Shown: one piece after another, positions 50,087-60,800 of the stretch
Layout: each line of letters opens with the position of its first letter
Position numbering within the stretch: position 1 is the first letter of the stretch
Assembly: GCF_002934265.1 (NCBI RefSeq)
Contig: NZ_PTIX01000001.1
Span: 434,001-498,000, forward strand
Origin: Actinokineospora auranticolor
Lineage (GTDB): Bacteria; Actinomycetota; Actinomycetes; Mycobacteriales; Pseudonocardiaceae
Length of the DNA stretch: 64,000 nt
Direction of reading: 5' to 3'
The notes under the pieces: generated by a model
Seen by the model: the letters and a program-made list of their open reading frames with translations, nothing else
What the model was told of the DNA's origin: nothing
The model's database searches: none
Program-made: the position numbers and the translations under genes

Positions 50087-51610
50087 ATGACTCAGTCGAC
50101 GAAATTCGCCCGTCACCGCCTGCGTTCGGGTTTTATCGGCGCGATTGTCAGCGCTATTGTCGTCGTTATATCCGATTTGCCCGCTCCCGTCGCGTCGGCC
50201 ACGCCGGTCGCGACCGTGCCGGTGCTGCACACCGCCGCGGACACCGTCGCGGTGCAGCGCTTCCTCTCCCGCCCGGACCTGGTGCCGCCCGCGATCCAGG
50301 TGACCACGGCCTCCGCGCCGACCTCGCCCGGCCTGATCCTGCTGACGCCCAAGGCGACCACCAACGAGCAACTGGGCCCGCTGCTGGTCGACGACACCGG
50401 CAGCCCGGTGTGGTTCGCCTCGCGCGGGGACAAGCTGCGGCTGGTGATGAACGCGCAGGCCCAGACCTACCGCGGCAAGCCGGTCATGACCTGGTGGGAG
50501 GGCGCGTTCATCGAGCTCGGCTGGGGCATGGGCAGCGTGACCATCGCCGACCAGAACTACCGCAAGATCGCCGAGGTGGGCACGGACCGCAGCGTCGACC
50601 TGCACGCCATCAAGATCACGCCGCAGAACACCATCATCGTGGTGACCTACCGGACCACGACCCCGGTGCCCGGCCAGGTGAACGTGCGGCCGATCGTGGA
50701 GAACGTCGTCCGCGAGATCGACATCGCTACCGGCAAGGTGCTGATGACCTGGAACAGCCTGGAGCACATCCCGGTCGGGGAGTCCTACCTGCGGTCCAAC
50801 GAGGTCACGGCGTGGGACTACCTGCACATCAACGCCGCCGACCTCGACGCCGCGGGCAACATCGTGATCAGCGGCCGCAACACGCACACCGTGTACACCC
50901 TCGAGCGCGGCACCGGAAAGATCCTGTCCCGCCTGGGCGGCAAGTACTCCGACTACGCGATGCCCGCCGACGCCGTCTTCGCCTGGCAGCACAACGTGCG
51001 CGCGCTCCCCAACGGGGACATCAGCATGTTCGACAACGAGGCCGCCGCCGCGTTCCCGCCGGTGCCGCCCACCCGACCCGCGTCCCGGGCGCTCATCCTG
51101 CACCTGGACAAGACCGCGCACACCGCCACCGTCACGCGGTCGGCCAGCCACCCCGAGGGGATCTCGACCGGCGCGCAGGGCAGCAACCAGCTCATGCCCG
51201 ACGGGCACATCTTCGTCAGCTGGGGCCAGACCGGCCGGTTCACCGAGTTCGACCAGAACGACAAGATGATCTACGACGCGCGCTTCACCGGCGCCAGCGT
51301 CGACACCTACGTGGCCAACCGGGTCGACTGGCACGCCACCCCCGCCGAGCCGCCCGCCATCGCCGCCCGGCGCTCCGCGGACGGCGGCGTGACCGCCTAC
51401 GCCAGCTGGAACGGCGCCACCGAGCTGCGCCGCTGGCAGCTGCTCACGGGCCCCGACCGCAACCACCTCACGGTGGCCACCGAGGTGCCGCGCGGCGGCT
51501 TCGAGACCGTGATCACCGCGCCCGGCGCCGCGTTCGCCGCGGTCCGCGCGCTGTCCGCGGACGGCAAGGTGCTCAAGACCTCCGCCGTCGTCCCGGTGCC
51601 CGCGACATGA
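50087..51610 (+). CDS. Secreted arylsulfotransferase-family (ASST-like) protein
   Basis: A 507-residue beta-propeller-like protein with a signal peptide: basic start (TQSTKFARHRLR), hydrophobic core GFIGAIVSAIVVVISDLP, likely cleavage after PVASA. Family lines include SPGLILLTPKATTNEQLG, VDLHAIKITPQNTIIVVTY, AWDYLHINAADLDAAGN, NTHTVYTLERGTGKIL and FAWQHNVRALPNGDIS. ASST enzymes move sulfate between phenols without PAPS; many actinobacterial homologues have no tested function. Being the first gene of a run with an APS kinase-phosphatase and a sulfotransferase, a role in sulfation of the product outside the membrane is likely. ATG 50087 or 50075 is possible. Its TGA overlaps the next ATG. Confidence 0.85.
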   Translation: MTQSTKFARHRLRSGFIGAIVSAIVVVISDLPAPVASATPVATVPVLHTAADTVAVQRFLSRPDLVPPAIQVTTASAPTSPGLILLTPKATTNEQLGPLLVDDTGSPVWFASRGDKLRLVMNAQAQTYRGKPVMTWWEGAFIELGWGMGSVTIADQNYRKIAEVGTDRSVDLHAIKITPQNTIIVVTYRTTTPVPGQVNVRPIVENVVREIDIATGKVLMTWNSLEHIPVGESYLRSNEVTAWDYLHINAADLDAAGNIVISGRNTHTVYTLERGTGKILSRLGGKYSDYAMPADAVFAWQHNVRALPNGDISMFDNEAAAAFPPVPPTRPASRALILHLDKTAHTATVTRSASHPEGISTGAQGSNQLMPDGHIFVSWGQTGRFTEFDQNDKMIYDARFTGASVDTYVANRVDWHATPAEPPAIAARRSADGGVTAYASWNGATELRRWQLLTGPDRNHLTVATEVPRGGFETVITAPGAAFAAVRALSADGKVLKTSAVVPVPAT

Positions 51611-53103
51611 GCGGCCACGGGGCGAACGGCCGCGCGGTGAACGGTCCGGGCGCGATCGGCTCTGGTGTGAACGGGCACGACGGGTACAGCGTGAACGGGC
51701 ACGACGGGTACAGCGTGAACGGCCGCGGTGGTGGCGGTCGGGTCGCGGACGGGAGCGGACGGGGCATGGGCGAACCGGCGGGTGAGCGGGAGACCAGGCG
51801 CGGCACGGTCGTGTGGCTGACCGGGCTCTCCGGGGCGGGCAAGTCGACCATCGCGCGGCTGCTGGCGGTCGAGCTCGGCCGCGCGGGCACGCCGGTCGAG
51901 GTGCTCGACGGCGACGAGGTGCGGGCCGCGCTCGCGGGCGAACTCGGCTTCACCAAGCGCGACCGCGACATCCAGGTGCAGCGCGTCGGCTACCTCGCCG
52001 CGCTGCTCTCCCGGCACGGGGTGACCGTCGTCGTGGCGCTCATCTCGCCCTACCGCGAGGCCCGCGACGCCGTGCGCGACGCGCTGGAGTCCGCGCTCGT
52101 GTCCTTTGTGGAGATCCACGTGCGGGCGCCGCTGGAGGAGCTGGTCCGCCGCGACACCAAGGGTCTCTACCGCAAGGCGCTGGCCGGGGAGATCACCGGG
52201 TTCACCGGCATCAGTGACCCGTACGAGCCGCCGACCCGCCCGGACCTGGTCGTCGACACCGACACCTGCGACCCGCGCACCGCCGCCGCGCGGATCGCCA
52301 CGCTGCTGCGCGCCGACCCGGCCGAGGCCCGCGACCACCTGCTCGCGGGCGACCTCGCCGCGGCGGCGGGCAAGCGGCTGCTGGACCTGCGCGCCGAGCG
52401 CGGGTTCGGCGAGCCGGACGCGCTGCGCGACGCGGGCGACCAGACCTCGCACGCCTACCTGGCCGCGCGCATCGCCGAGCACCGGCCCGGCGACGGGCTG
52501 CGCTCCGAGGAGTCCGCGGGCGACGGGCGCGGCGACCGGCTCTGGATCATCGATCCGCTCGACGGCACCCGCGAGTTCGGCGAGGCGGACCGGGGCGACT
52601 GGGCGGTGCACGTGGCGTTGTGGTCGGGCGGGTCACTGGCCGCGGGCGCGGTGTCGCTGCCCGCCCGCGGCCTCCTGCTCACCACCGCCGACGCCGTCGC
52701 CGCGCCCCGGGCGCCGGGCCGGTTCCGGATCGCGGTGAGCCGCACCCGGCCGCCCGCGCTGGCCGAGTCGCTGGCCGAGGCGCTGGACGCGGACCTGGTG
52801 CCGATGGGCTCGGCCGGGGTGAAGATCGCCTCGGTGCTGCTCGGCGAGACCGACCTGTACGTGCACGGCGGCGGCCAGTACGAGTGGGACTCGGCCGCCC
52901 CGGTCGCCGTCGCGCTCGCCGCCGGGCTGCACGCCAGCAGGCTCGACGGTTCGCCGCTGGTCTACGGCCGCCCGGACGCGTGGCTGCCGGACCTCGTGGT
53001 GTGCAGGCCGGAGGACGCCGACGGCGTCCTGGCGGCGATCCGCGAGGTATCCCAGGCCACCGCCGCCGCACCGGCCGCGGCAGCACACAAGGAGGACGCA
53101 TGA
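51607..53103 (+). CDS. APS kinase - PAP phosphatase fusion (CysC-CysQ)
   Basis: A 498-residue two-domain protein. After a Gly/Asn-rich leader of about 60 residues, the CysC domain has WLTGLSGAGKSTIARLL, DGDEVR, the catalytic-Ser line ALISPYREARD, RDTKGLYRKA and FTGISDPYE. The second domain (about 245-490) is CysQ/IMPase-like with metal sites WIIDPLDGTREF and YEWDSAAPVA. The first half makes PAPS from APS and the second removes the 3' phosphate of the used PAP, so one chain feeds and clears a sulfotransferase. Start ATG overlaps the stop of the ASST gene (ATGA) and its own stop overlaps the sulfotransferase ATG. ATP sulfurylase is not in the window. Confidence 0.93.
   Translation: MSGHGANGRAVNGPGAIGSGVNGHDGYSVNGHDGYSVNGRGGGGRVADGSGRGMGEPAGERETRRGTVVWLTGLSGAGKSTIARLLAVELGRAGTPVEVLDGDEVRAALAGELGFTKRDRDIQVQRVGYLAALLSRHGVTVVVALISPYREARDAVRDALESALVSFVEIHVRAPLEELVRRDTKGLYRKALAGEITGFTGISDPYEPPTRPDLVVDTDTCDPRTAAARIATLLRADPAEARDHLLAGDLAAAAGKRLLDLRAERGFGEPDALRDAGDQTSHAYLAARIAEHRPGDGLRSEESAGDGRGDRLWIIDPLDGTREFGEADRGDWAVHVALWSGGSLAAGAVSLPARGLLLTTADAVAAPRAPGRFRIAVSRTRPPALAESLAEALDADLVPMGSAGVKIASVLLGETDLYVHGGGQYEWDSAAPVAVALAAGLHASRLDGSPLVYGRPDAWLPDLVVCRPEDADGVLAAIREVSQATAAAPAAAAHKEDA
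51667..51714 (+). repeat. Perfect 24-base tandem duplication in the leader of the CysC-CysQ gene
   Basis: Two identical in-frame 24-base units (51667-51690 and 51691-51714) encode VNGHDGYS twice; a third partial VNG follows. It lies in the low-complexity leader and probably varies in number between strains. Confidence 0.85.
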
Positions 53104-53732
53104 AGGTCATCGGCGCAGGGCTGGGCCGCACCGGGACGGCCTCGGTGAAGGCCGCGCTGGAGCGGCTCGGCTTCGGTCCCTGCTACCACATGTTCGAGGT
53201 GCTGGAGCGCCCCGACCACGCGCGGCGGTGGCTGGGCGGGTTCGAGGGCGAACCGGTCGACTTCGCCGCGCTGTTCGACGGCTTCGGGTCCACCATGGAC
53301 TGGCCGGGCTGCTCGTTCTGGGCCCAGTTGGCCGACCGGTACCCGGACGCCAAGGTCGTGCTGACCGTGCGCGACCCCGAGGGCTGGTACGAGTCCATGG
53401 CCCGCACGCTGCTCCCGGTGTGGCGGATGACCGGCCCCGGCGCGGGCCGGGTCCCCGGCTACGAGTCCTACGGGCAACTGGTCGCGGCGATCGCCGCGCA
53501 CAGCTTCGACGGTCGCATCGACGAGCGCGCGCACCTGGTCGCCGAGTTCGAGGCGCACAACGCCGCGGTGCGCGCGGGTGTACCCGCCGACCGGCTGCTC
53601 ACCTACCAGGTCGGCCAAGGCTGGGAACCGCTGTGCGAGTTCCTCGAGGTGCCGGTGCCTGCGGAGCCGTTCCCGCACCTCAACGACACCGCGTCGTTCC
53701 AGGCCATGGTCGAGCGCCTGATGGCGGTCTGA
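53100..53732 (+). CDS. PAPS-dependent sulfotransferase-family protein
   Basis: A 210-residue P-loop sulfotransferase of the short type. The 5'-phosphosulfate loop is GAGLGRTGTASVKAALE at the N terminus, and KVVLTVRDPEGWYESM gives the 3'-phosphate-binding Arg and Ser region. The ATG is preceded by AAGGAGGA at ideal spacing and overlaps the CysC-CysQ stop (ATGA). Transfers sulfate from PAPS made by that fusion enzyme to an alcohol or phenol of the product (inference). Gene order ASST, CysC-CysQ, sulfotransferase makes a compact sulfation cassette. Confidence 0.9.
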   Translation: MKVIGAGLGRTGTASVKAALERLGFGPCYHMFEVLERPDHARRWLGGFEGEPVDFAALFDGFGSTMDWPGCSFWAQLADRYPDAKVVLTVRDPEGWYESMARTLLPVWRMTGPGAGRVPGYESYGQLVAAIAAHSFDGRIDERAHLVAEFEAHNAAVRAGVPADRLLTYQVGQGWEPLCEFLEVPVPAEPFPHLNDTASFQAMVERLMAV

Positions 53733-53844
53733 CCCGGACCCACCCACCGGAACCCACCGACAGCACGACTGAGGTGAGTCGCTCGACCGTCGACGCGCAA
53801 CCCCCGGCCGCTGCACCGCTCGACGCTGGAAGCAGGCACAACCG

Positions 53845-56800
53845 ATGGACGAGCTCCTTGCCGAGGTGCGGCTGCTGCGCGCCCGGGTAGCCGAGTTGAC
53901 CGAACCGATCGCCGTCGTCGGCGTCGGCTGCCGCTTCGCGGGCGGCGTCGAGTCGGCGGAAGACCTGTGGTCGGTGGTCGCCGGGGGCCGCGACGCGGTC
54001 TCCGGCCCGCCCACCGACCGCGGCTGGGACACGCGCGGCCTGTCCGGCGGCGGGTTCCTCGACCACGCGCTGGACTTCGACGCCGACCTGTTCGGCGTGA
54101 GCCCCCGCGCGGCGCTGGGCATGGACCCGCAGCAGCGGGTGCTGCTGGAGGTGTGCTGGTCGGCGCTGGAGGACGCGGGCGTCGACCCGGCGGGCGCGGA
54201 CCCGGTCGGGGTGTTCATGGGCGTGGCCCACCACGACCACCAGTCCCGGCTGCGCTCGGTGCCGCCCGAGGCCGCCGCGCACCTGGGCCTGGGAAGCGCC
54301 ACCAGCGTGCTGTCCGGGCGGGTCGCGCACACCTTCGGGTTCACCGGGCCGACCATGACCGTCGACACCGCGTGCTCGTCGGCGCTGGTCGCCGTCCACC
54401 TCGCGGCGCAGTCCCTGCGCCGGGGCGAGTCGGAACTGGCTCTGGCGGGCGGGGTGACGGTGATGTCCACGCCCCTGACCTTCACCGAGTTCGCCCGCTT
54501 GGGCGCGCTGTCGGCCGATGGCCGCTGCCGCGCGTTCGCCGACGGCGCCGACGGGTTCGGGCCATCGGAAGGCGCGGGGGTGTTCGTGCTCGAACGCCTC
54601 TCCCGGGCCCGCCGCCACGGCCACCGGGTGCTGGCCCTGGTGCGCGGTTCCGCGGTCAACTCCGACGGCGCCGCGGGCTGGCTCACCGCGCCGGACGTCG
54701 ACGCGCAGACCAGGGTGATCGCCGCCGCGCTCGCCGACGCGGGTCTGCGACCGTCCGATGTGGACGCGGTGGAGGCGCACGGCACCGGGACCGCGCTGGG
54801 CGACCCGGTGGAGGCGCGGGCGCTGGCCGCGGCCTACGGGCGCGGCCGGACCGCGCCGCTGTGGCTGGGCTCGGTGAAGTCCAACGTCGGCCACGCCCAG
54901 GCCGCCGCCGGGGCCGCGGGGCTGGTCAAGGTCATCGGCGCCCTGCGCCACGGCGTGCTGCCGCGCACCCTGCACGCCGAGCACCCGGTCGACGTGGACT
55001 GGGGTCCCGTGTCGCTGCTCCAGACGGCCGTGCCGTGGCCGGACACCGGTCGTCCCCGCCGGGCCGGGGTGTCCGCGTTCGGCATCAGCGGCACCAACGC
55101 GCACGTCATCCTCGAACAGGCCCCCGAGCAGCCCGCGCCTGCCCTGGCACCCGACCCCGCGGCCGGTCTCGGACTGGTGGGGTCGACCGTGCCGCTGCTG
55201 CTCTCCGGCGCGTCGGCCGCCGCACTGCGCGCGCGGGCCGAGTTGGTGCGGGAGTCCTTACCCGGCAACGGCATCGGTGGGGTCGGCGTCGCGCTGGCCC
55301 GCGGTCCGGTGCTGGGACACCGCGCGGTCGTCCTCGCCGACTCGACCGCGTCCGCCGACGCCGGGTTGGCCGAGGTGGGGACCGGGGGAGTGGGGGTCGT
55401 CGTGGGGCCCGGGGACGTCGGCCGGGCGGACACCGGCGCGGTGCTGGTCTTCGGCGGCCAGGGCTCGGAATGGGTCGGCATGGGCGTTGACCTGCTCGGC
55501 TCGTGCGCGGCGTTCGCCGAGCGGATGGCCGAGTGCGCCGCCGAGTTCGGCCGACTCGTCGACTGGGACGTGCGCGCGGTGCTGACCGACCCGGACGCGC
55601 TGCGCCGGGTGGACGTGCTGCAACCGGCCCTGTTCTCCGTGATGCTGTCGCTGGCCGCGGTCTGGGAGGCGGCGGGGCTGCGCGTGGAGGCCGTCGCCGG
55701 GCAGTCGCAGGGGGAGGTCGCCGCCGCCTGCTTCGCGGGCGCGCTGACCCTGGCCGACGCCGCCCGGGTCGTGGTGGCCCGGTCGAGCCTGGTCGCCGGG
55801 CTCGACGGCGGCGCGATGGCCTGGGTGCACGCGCCGTGGGACTGGGTGCACGCGGCGGCGCACACCATCGCGGGCGCCAACGGCTCGGTGTGCGAGCCGG
55901 ACGGCTGCCCGATCACCGGGATCTGGCTGGCGGCGGTGAACTCGCCGTCGTCGGTCGTGGTGTCCGGCGCGCCGGAGGTGTTCGAGCCGCTGCTGGCGCA
56001 CTGCGAGCTGCACGGCGTGCGCGCGGGCCGGACCCCGATCGGCTACGCCTCGCACTGCCCGCACGTGGCCGTCGTCGAGGCCGACCTGCTCGACGCCCTG
56101 CGCGACATCACCCCGCTGCCGCCGCGCGTCCCCATCGTCTCCACGGTCACCGGCGCCGAGGTCGACCACCTCGACGGGGAGTACTGGTACCGCAACCTGC
56201 GCGCCCCGGTCCGGGTCGACCGCGCGGTGGCGGCGCTGGTCGCGCGCGGGCACACCGCGTTCGTCGAGTGCACCCCGCACCCGATCCTCACCCCGGCGCT
56301 GCACCAGAACCTGCACGGGTACGGCGTGCACGCCGTGATCCCGAGCCTGCACCGCGATGACGGCACGCCCGCCAAGCTGCTGGCGAACCTGGCGCTGGCG
56401 CACGTGCACGGCATCGGCCTGGACTGGCGCGCGCTGCTGTCCGGCCTGCCCGACGCGCCCGCCCGGCTGCCCGGCTACCCGTTCCAGCGGTCCCGCTACT
56501 GGATCCCCGCCGAGCGGCACACGCTCGGCGCGCTGATGAGTCCACAGTGGACGAGAGTCGCCGCGGTGCCCGCCGGGGGACCGGTGGTGTGGCTGGAGCA
56601 CCTGGCCGAGGGGGACGAGCCGGCCGGGGCGCTGGTGCTGCCGGTCACGGCCACCGAACCCGTCGCCGCGCTGCGCGCGGTGTCCGAGCTGCTGACCCGG
56701 TGGCGCACCGACCCGGCGTGGTCGGCCGCCCGTCCGGTGGTGCTCACCCGGGGTGCGTCGCTCGACGACCCGGCGTGCGCCGCCGTGTGGGGGTACGCGC

Positions 56801-57786
56801 GGTCCGCGCAGATCGCGCACCCCGGTCGGATCGGCCTCCTCCACCTCCCCGTCGACGAGCCCGCGGGCACGGTGGCCGCCGTCGCGGGCACCGGCGACCA
56901 GGTGGAGGTCCGCGCCGACGGGGTCTACGAACCGCGCCTGGTCGCCGCCACCGGTCAGTGCCCGCCGCCGGACCTGTCGTCCGGCACCGTGGTCGTCGTC
57001 GGTGGCTCGGACCCGGACCGCACGGCGTTCGCCGCCGCCATGACCGACCTGGGCGCCCGGGACGTGCTCGTCCTCGGTGACCCGCTGCCCGGGCTCGCCG
57101 CCCCGGTCCGGTTCGCCGACCTCGACCTCGCCGAGGCGCTGGCCGGGCCGGTCGCGGCCGTGGTCTACGCGGGTGGCCGCTACGACGAGGCGCTCGTCGT
57201 GGACGACCTCGCCGGGTCCGCCCCGCTCGTGCTGTCCGGGTCGATCACCGGCCTGCTGGGCGGCAAGGGCGCCGTGCCCGCCGCCGCGCTCGATGCCGTC
57301 GCGCGCCGTCGCGCCGCGCGGGGCCTGCCCGCGCTGTCCCTGGCGTGGGGGCCGGACGAGGAAGGCCACCTCGGCATCACCGTTCTCTCCACAGAGGACA
57401 AACGAGCGCTGGTCGCCGCCGCGCTGCGCACCCCCGGTCCGGTGCTGGCCGCGATCGAGCTGGACCCCGCCGCGGTGCGCCTGTGGCCCGCGGTCCCGGC
57501 ACCGCTGCGGCACCTCGCCGCCGCCACCGAGCCCACCGCCCGCGTGGCCACCGAGAACCTGCTGGACCTGGTGCGCGAGCACGTGGCCGCCGTGCTGGGC
57601 CGCGCGGGACTCGACGCCGTGCACGCGGGCGCCCGGTTGCGCGACCTGGGCTTCGACTCGCTCACCGCCGTGGAGCTGCGCAACCGGCTCAGCCTGGCCA
57701 CGGGGGTCGCGCTGCCGCCCACGCTGGTCTTCGACCACCCCACACCCGCCGCGGTGGCCGAGTGCCTCCGCGTGGAACTCGCATAG
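53845..57786 (+). CDS. Type I PKS with KS-AT(methylmalonyl)-KR(inactive)-ACP
   Basis: A 1313-residue single module. A short coiled N terminus ([18 protein letters not shown]) looks like a docking helix, so it expects an upstream partner. [11 protein letters not shown] with Cys near 177, [20 protein letters not shown] (about 530-830): [23 protein letters not shown], and the specificity tetrad YASH (near 734), the usual methylmalonyl-CoA mark. The KR region has no GxGxxG loop ([10 protein letters not shown]) and where the catalytic Tyr is expected reads [17 protein letters not shown], so it is inactive and shortened. ACP has [15 protein letters not shown]. No thioesterase. The predicted outcome is one methyl-branched beta-keto extension. 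It lies 112 bases after the sulfotransferase gene in the same direction. Confidence 0.92.
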   Translation: MDELLAEVRLLRARVAELTEPIAVVGVGCRFAGGVESAEDLWSVVAGGRDAVSGPPTDRGWDTRGLSGGGFLDHALDFDADLFGVSPRAALGMDPQQRVLLEVCWSALEDAGVDPAGADPVGVFMGVAHHDHQSRLRSVPPEAAAHLGLGSATSVLSGRVAHTFGFTGPTMTVDTACSSALVAVHLAAQSLRRGESELALAGGVTVMSTPLTFTEFARLGALSADGRCRAFADGADGFGPSEGAGVFVLERLSRARRHGHRVLALVRGSAVNSDGAAGWLTAPDVDAQTRVIAAALADAGLRPSDVDAVEAHGTGTALGDPVEARALAAAYGRGRTAPLWLGSVKSNVGHAQAAAGAAGLVKVIGALRHGVLPRTLHAEHPVDVDWGPVSLLQTAVPWPDTGRPRRAGVSAFGISGTNAHVILEQAPEQPAPALAPDPAAGLGLVGSTVPLLLSGASAAALRARAELVRESLPGNGIGGVGVALARGPVLGHRAVVLADSTASADAGLAEVGTGGVGVVVGPGDVGRADTGAVLVFGGQGSEWVGMGVDLLGSCAAFAERMAECAAEFGRLVDWDVRAVLTDPDALRRVDVLQPALFSVMLSLAAVWEAAGLRVEAVAGQSQGEVAAACFAGALTLADAARVVVARSSLVAGLDGGAMAWVHAPWDWVHAAAHTIAGANGSVCEPDGCPITGIWLAAVNSPSSVVVSGAPEVFEPLLAHCELHGVRAGRTPIGYASHCPHVAVVEADLLDALRDITPLPPRVPIVSTVTGAEVDHLDGEYWYRNLRAPVRVDRAVAALVARGHTAFVECTPHPILTPALHQNLHGYGVHAVIPSLHRDDGTPAKLLANLALAHVHGIGLDWRALLSGLPDAPARLPGYPFQRSRYWIPAERHTLGALMSPQWTRVAAVPAGGPVVWLEHLAEGDEPAGALVLPVTATEPVAALRAVSELLTRWRTDPAWSAARPVVLTRGASLDDPACAAVWGYARSAQIAHPGRIGLLHLPVDEPAGTVAAVAGTGDQVEVRADGVYEPRLVAATGQCPPPDLSSGTVVVVGGSDPDRTAFAAAMTDLGARDVLVLGDPLPGLAAPVRFADLDLAEALAGPVAAVVYAGGRYDEALVVDDLAGSAPLVLSGSITGLLGGKGAVPAAALDAVARRRAARGLPALSLAWGPDEEGHLGITVLSTEDKRALVAAALRTPGPVLAAIELDPAAVRLWPAVPAPLRHLAAATEPTARVATENLLDLVREHVAAVLGRAGLDAVHAGARLRDLGFDSLTAVELRNRLSLATGVALPPTLVFDHPTPAAVAECLRVELA

Positions 57787-57808
57787 CCGAAACCGGTTCG
57801 GAGGAACC

Positions 57809-60800
57809 ATGGGTACATCCAGGAGGCGCTCGCTGTCGCGGCTCACCGCCGCGATCGCCGTGCTGGGCACCGTGCTCAGCAGCGCCCAATTCGTCTCCGC
57901 GCAGGCGGCGGACACCCCGGTGGTCACCGGCGGCCCGGGCGGGTCGCGCACGGTCACGCTGATCACCGGCGACCGCGTGGACGTCGACGCCATGGGCAAC
58001 CGGTCCATACGCCCCGGCCCGAACCGCGAGCGGACCCAGTTCTCCGTCTCCGAGCGCGACGGCCACCACTTCGTCATCCCGGTCGACGCGCTGCGCCCGA
58101 TCGCCGACGGCAGGCTCGACGAGCGGCTGTTCGACATCGACACCCTGCTCGCCGACAACTACGACGACGCGCACACCGCCACCCTGCCGCTGATCGTCAC
58201 CTACCAGCCCGGACTCGCCCCGGTCGCGCTCGCGGGCGCGCGCCCCACCGCGACCCTGGCCGCCGTCAACGGTGCCGCCGTCGCGGCGAACCGCGACGGC
58301 TCGGCGTGGCAGTCCGTGCGCGACCCCGGTGTGCGCAAGGTCTGGCTCGACGGCGTGCGCAAACCGATGCTGGACAAGAGCGCCGCGCAGATCGGCGCCC
58401 CGACCGCCTGGCAGGCCGGGTACACCGGCGACGGCGTCAAGGTGGCCGTACTCGACAGCGGCATCGACCAGACCCACCCCGACCTCGCGGGCCGGGTCGA
58501 CGCGGCCAAGGTGTTCTCCGACGCGCCCGACGGCGTCGACCGGCTCGGCCACGGCACCCACCTGGCGTCGATCATCGGCGGCAACAACGCCAAGTACCGG
58601 GGCATCGCCTCCGGCGCCCGGCTGCTCGACGGCAAGATCTTCGACGACTCCGGGGCGGCCCGCGACTCGTGGATCATCGCGGGCATGCAGTGGGCCGCCG
58701 AGCAGGGCGCGAAGGTGGTCAACCTCAGCCTCGGCCGCGACGACCTGCCCGAGTCCGACCCGCTGGAGGACGCGGTCAACGCGCTCTCGGCCCAGCACGG
58801 CACGCTGTTCGTGGTGGCCGCGGGCAACGCGGGCCCCACCGCGGGCACGGTCGACTCGCCCGGCAGCGCCGACGCGGCGCTGACCGTGGGCGCGGTGGAC
58901 CGCGCGGACAAGATCACCTCGTTCTCCGGCCGCGGGCCGCGCGTCGGCGACGGCGGCGTGAAGCCGGACATCACCGCGCCCGGCTTGGCCATCGTCGCGG
59001 CGCGCTCCTCGGCCTCGCCCGGCGACGGGCCGTACGTGGCCGACTTCGGCACCTCGATGGCTGCCGCGCACGTCGCGGGCGCCGCGGCGCTGCTGGCCCA
59101 GCAGCACCCGGACTGGTCCGGCGAGCAGCTCAAGGACGTGCTGATGGCCAGCGCGAAGCCGGGCCAGTCGCAGACCATCTTCCAGGAGGGCACCGGCCGG
59201 GTCGACGCGGCCGCGGCCATCACCCAGACCCTGTCGACCTCGCCCGCGTCGGCGCACCTCGGCGTCGAGCGGCTGCCGGACACGGGCGGGCAGACCTTCA
59301 CCAAGACCGTGACCTACCGCAACACCGGCACGGCGGAGCAGTCCCTCGACCTCAAGGTCGTCCTCCTCGCGCCGGACGGCAAACTGTCCACTGCGGTCTC
59401 CGCATCCCCCGCGAAGCTCGTGGTCCCCGCGGGCGGCACGGCGACAGCGACCTACGCGGCCGACGTGAAACTGGCCAACCAGCAGGGGCTCTACGCGGGC
59501 ATGGTCATCGCCACCGGCACGGGCGCCGCGGTGCGCACGCCGATCGTCTTCGGGCGCTCGGAGCAGACCTACGAGGTCAAGGTGACCCAGATCGGGCTCG
59601 ACGGCGGCCCCGCGGTCGACAGCTACGCCCGGTTCGTCACGCACGCGGCGGGCGCCCGCCAGTACCAGATCCCGGCGTCCAACCGGCTGCGGCTGCCCAA
59701 GGGCGAGTACTCGATCGACGCGCTGCTGGTGGGGGACAACCTGAGCTGGTTGTTCCAGCCGACGTTCACCGTCACCGGCGACACCGAGGTCGTGATCGAC
59801 TACCGCAGGACCAAGCCGCTGAAGATCACCCCGCCGACCAAGGCGCGCAGCACCTTCGCCGACGTCGCCCTGACCTACGGCGACTTCGCGACCGGCCTCG
59901 CGGCCACGGACATCACCCGAACCGCGACCGCGGGCGTGGGCGCGCCCGTGCCCGGGACCGCGCTGACCACCAAGGTGCAGACCCAGTGGCTGGGTGACAA
60001 CGGTGAGTTCTACGGCTTGGCCTACTTCGGTCACGGTGCCCTGCCGACCGGGTTCACCAAGCACCCGTCCAAACGAGACCTGGCGCACGTGCGGGCCGAC
60101 CTCCGCTCGACGGCCGCCGGTCGGCTGGGCATGCGCGGCGCGTTCCCGTACCCGACCGAGGGCAGCGTGCTGGACTCCAACGCGGGCTACGAGACGGCCG
60201 CGCTGCCCCGGGTCCGCGACGAGTACTACACGACCGAGGCCGACGGCGCGCAGTGGACGACCCAGCTCGTCCAGCTGGGGCAGGGCACCACCGCGGACAG
60301 CACGGTGCTGAGCCCGGTCCGGCGCTACCGGGCGGGCCGCGACTACACGGAGGTCTACAACCAGGGCGTGTTCGGCCCGGTGTTCCCGCCGATGCCCAAG
60401 GGCCAGGCGTTCCTCAGCCGGACCAAGGAGACGATCCGCGCGTCGATGTCGCTGTTCGGCGACGGTGGCGGCAACGCGGGCGACGCCGCCCCGGCGAGCC
60501 GGATCACCACGCTGTACAAGGGTGACGCGAAGATCGGCGACTGGACCGACCCGGCGCCCGCGGTGTTCACCGTGCCCGCCGAGGAAGGGGACTACAAGCT
60601 GGTCGCCGACTCGACCCGCGCCCCCGGCACGGCCGACACCTCGACCCGCGTGACCGCGACGTGGACGTTCCACTCCGGCCACACCGACACCCTCCAGCCG
60701 CTGCCCATCTCCACGCTGCGGGTGCTCGCGGGGCTGGACAAGGACAACGCCGCGCGCAAGGGCAAGACGTTCCCGGTCCGGTTCGCCCTCCAGGCGCAGG

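Noticed and set aside
55258-58158. Minus-strand open frame opposite the second type I PKS
   Set aside because: No recognisable content; PKS motifs lie on the plus strand.
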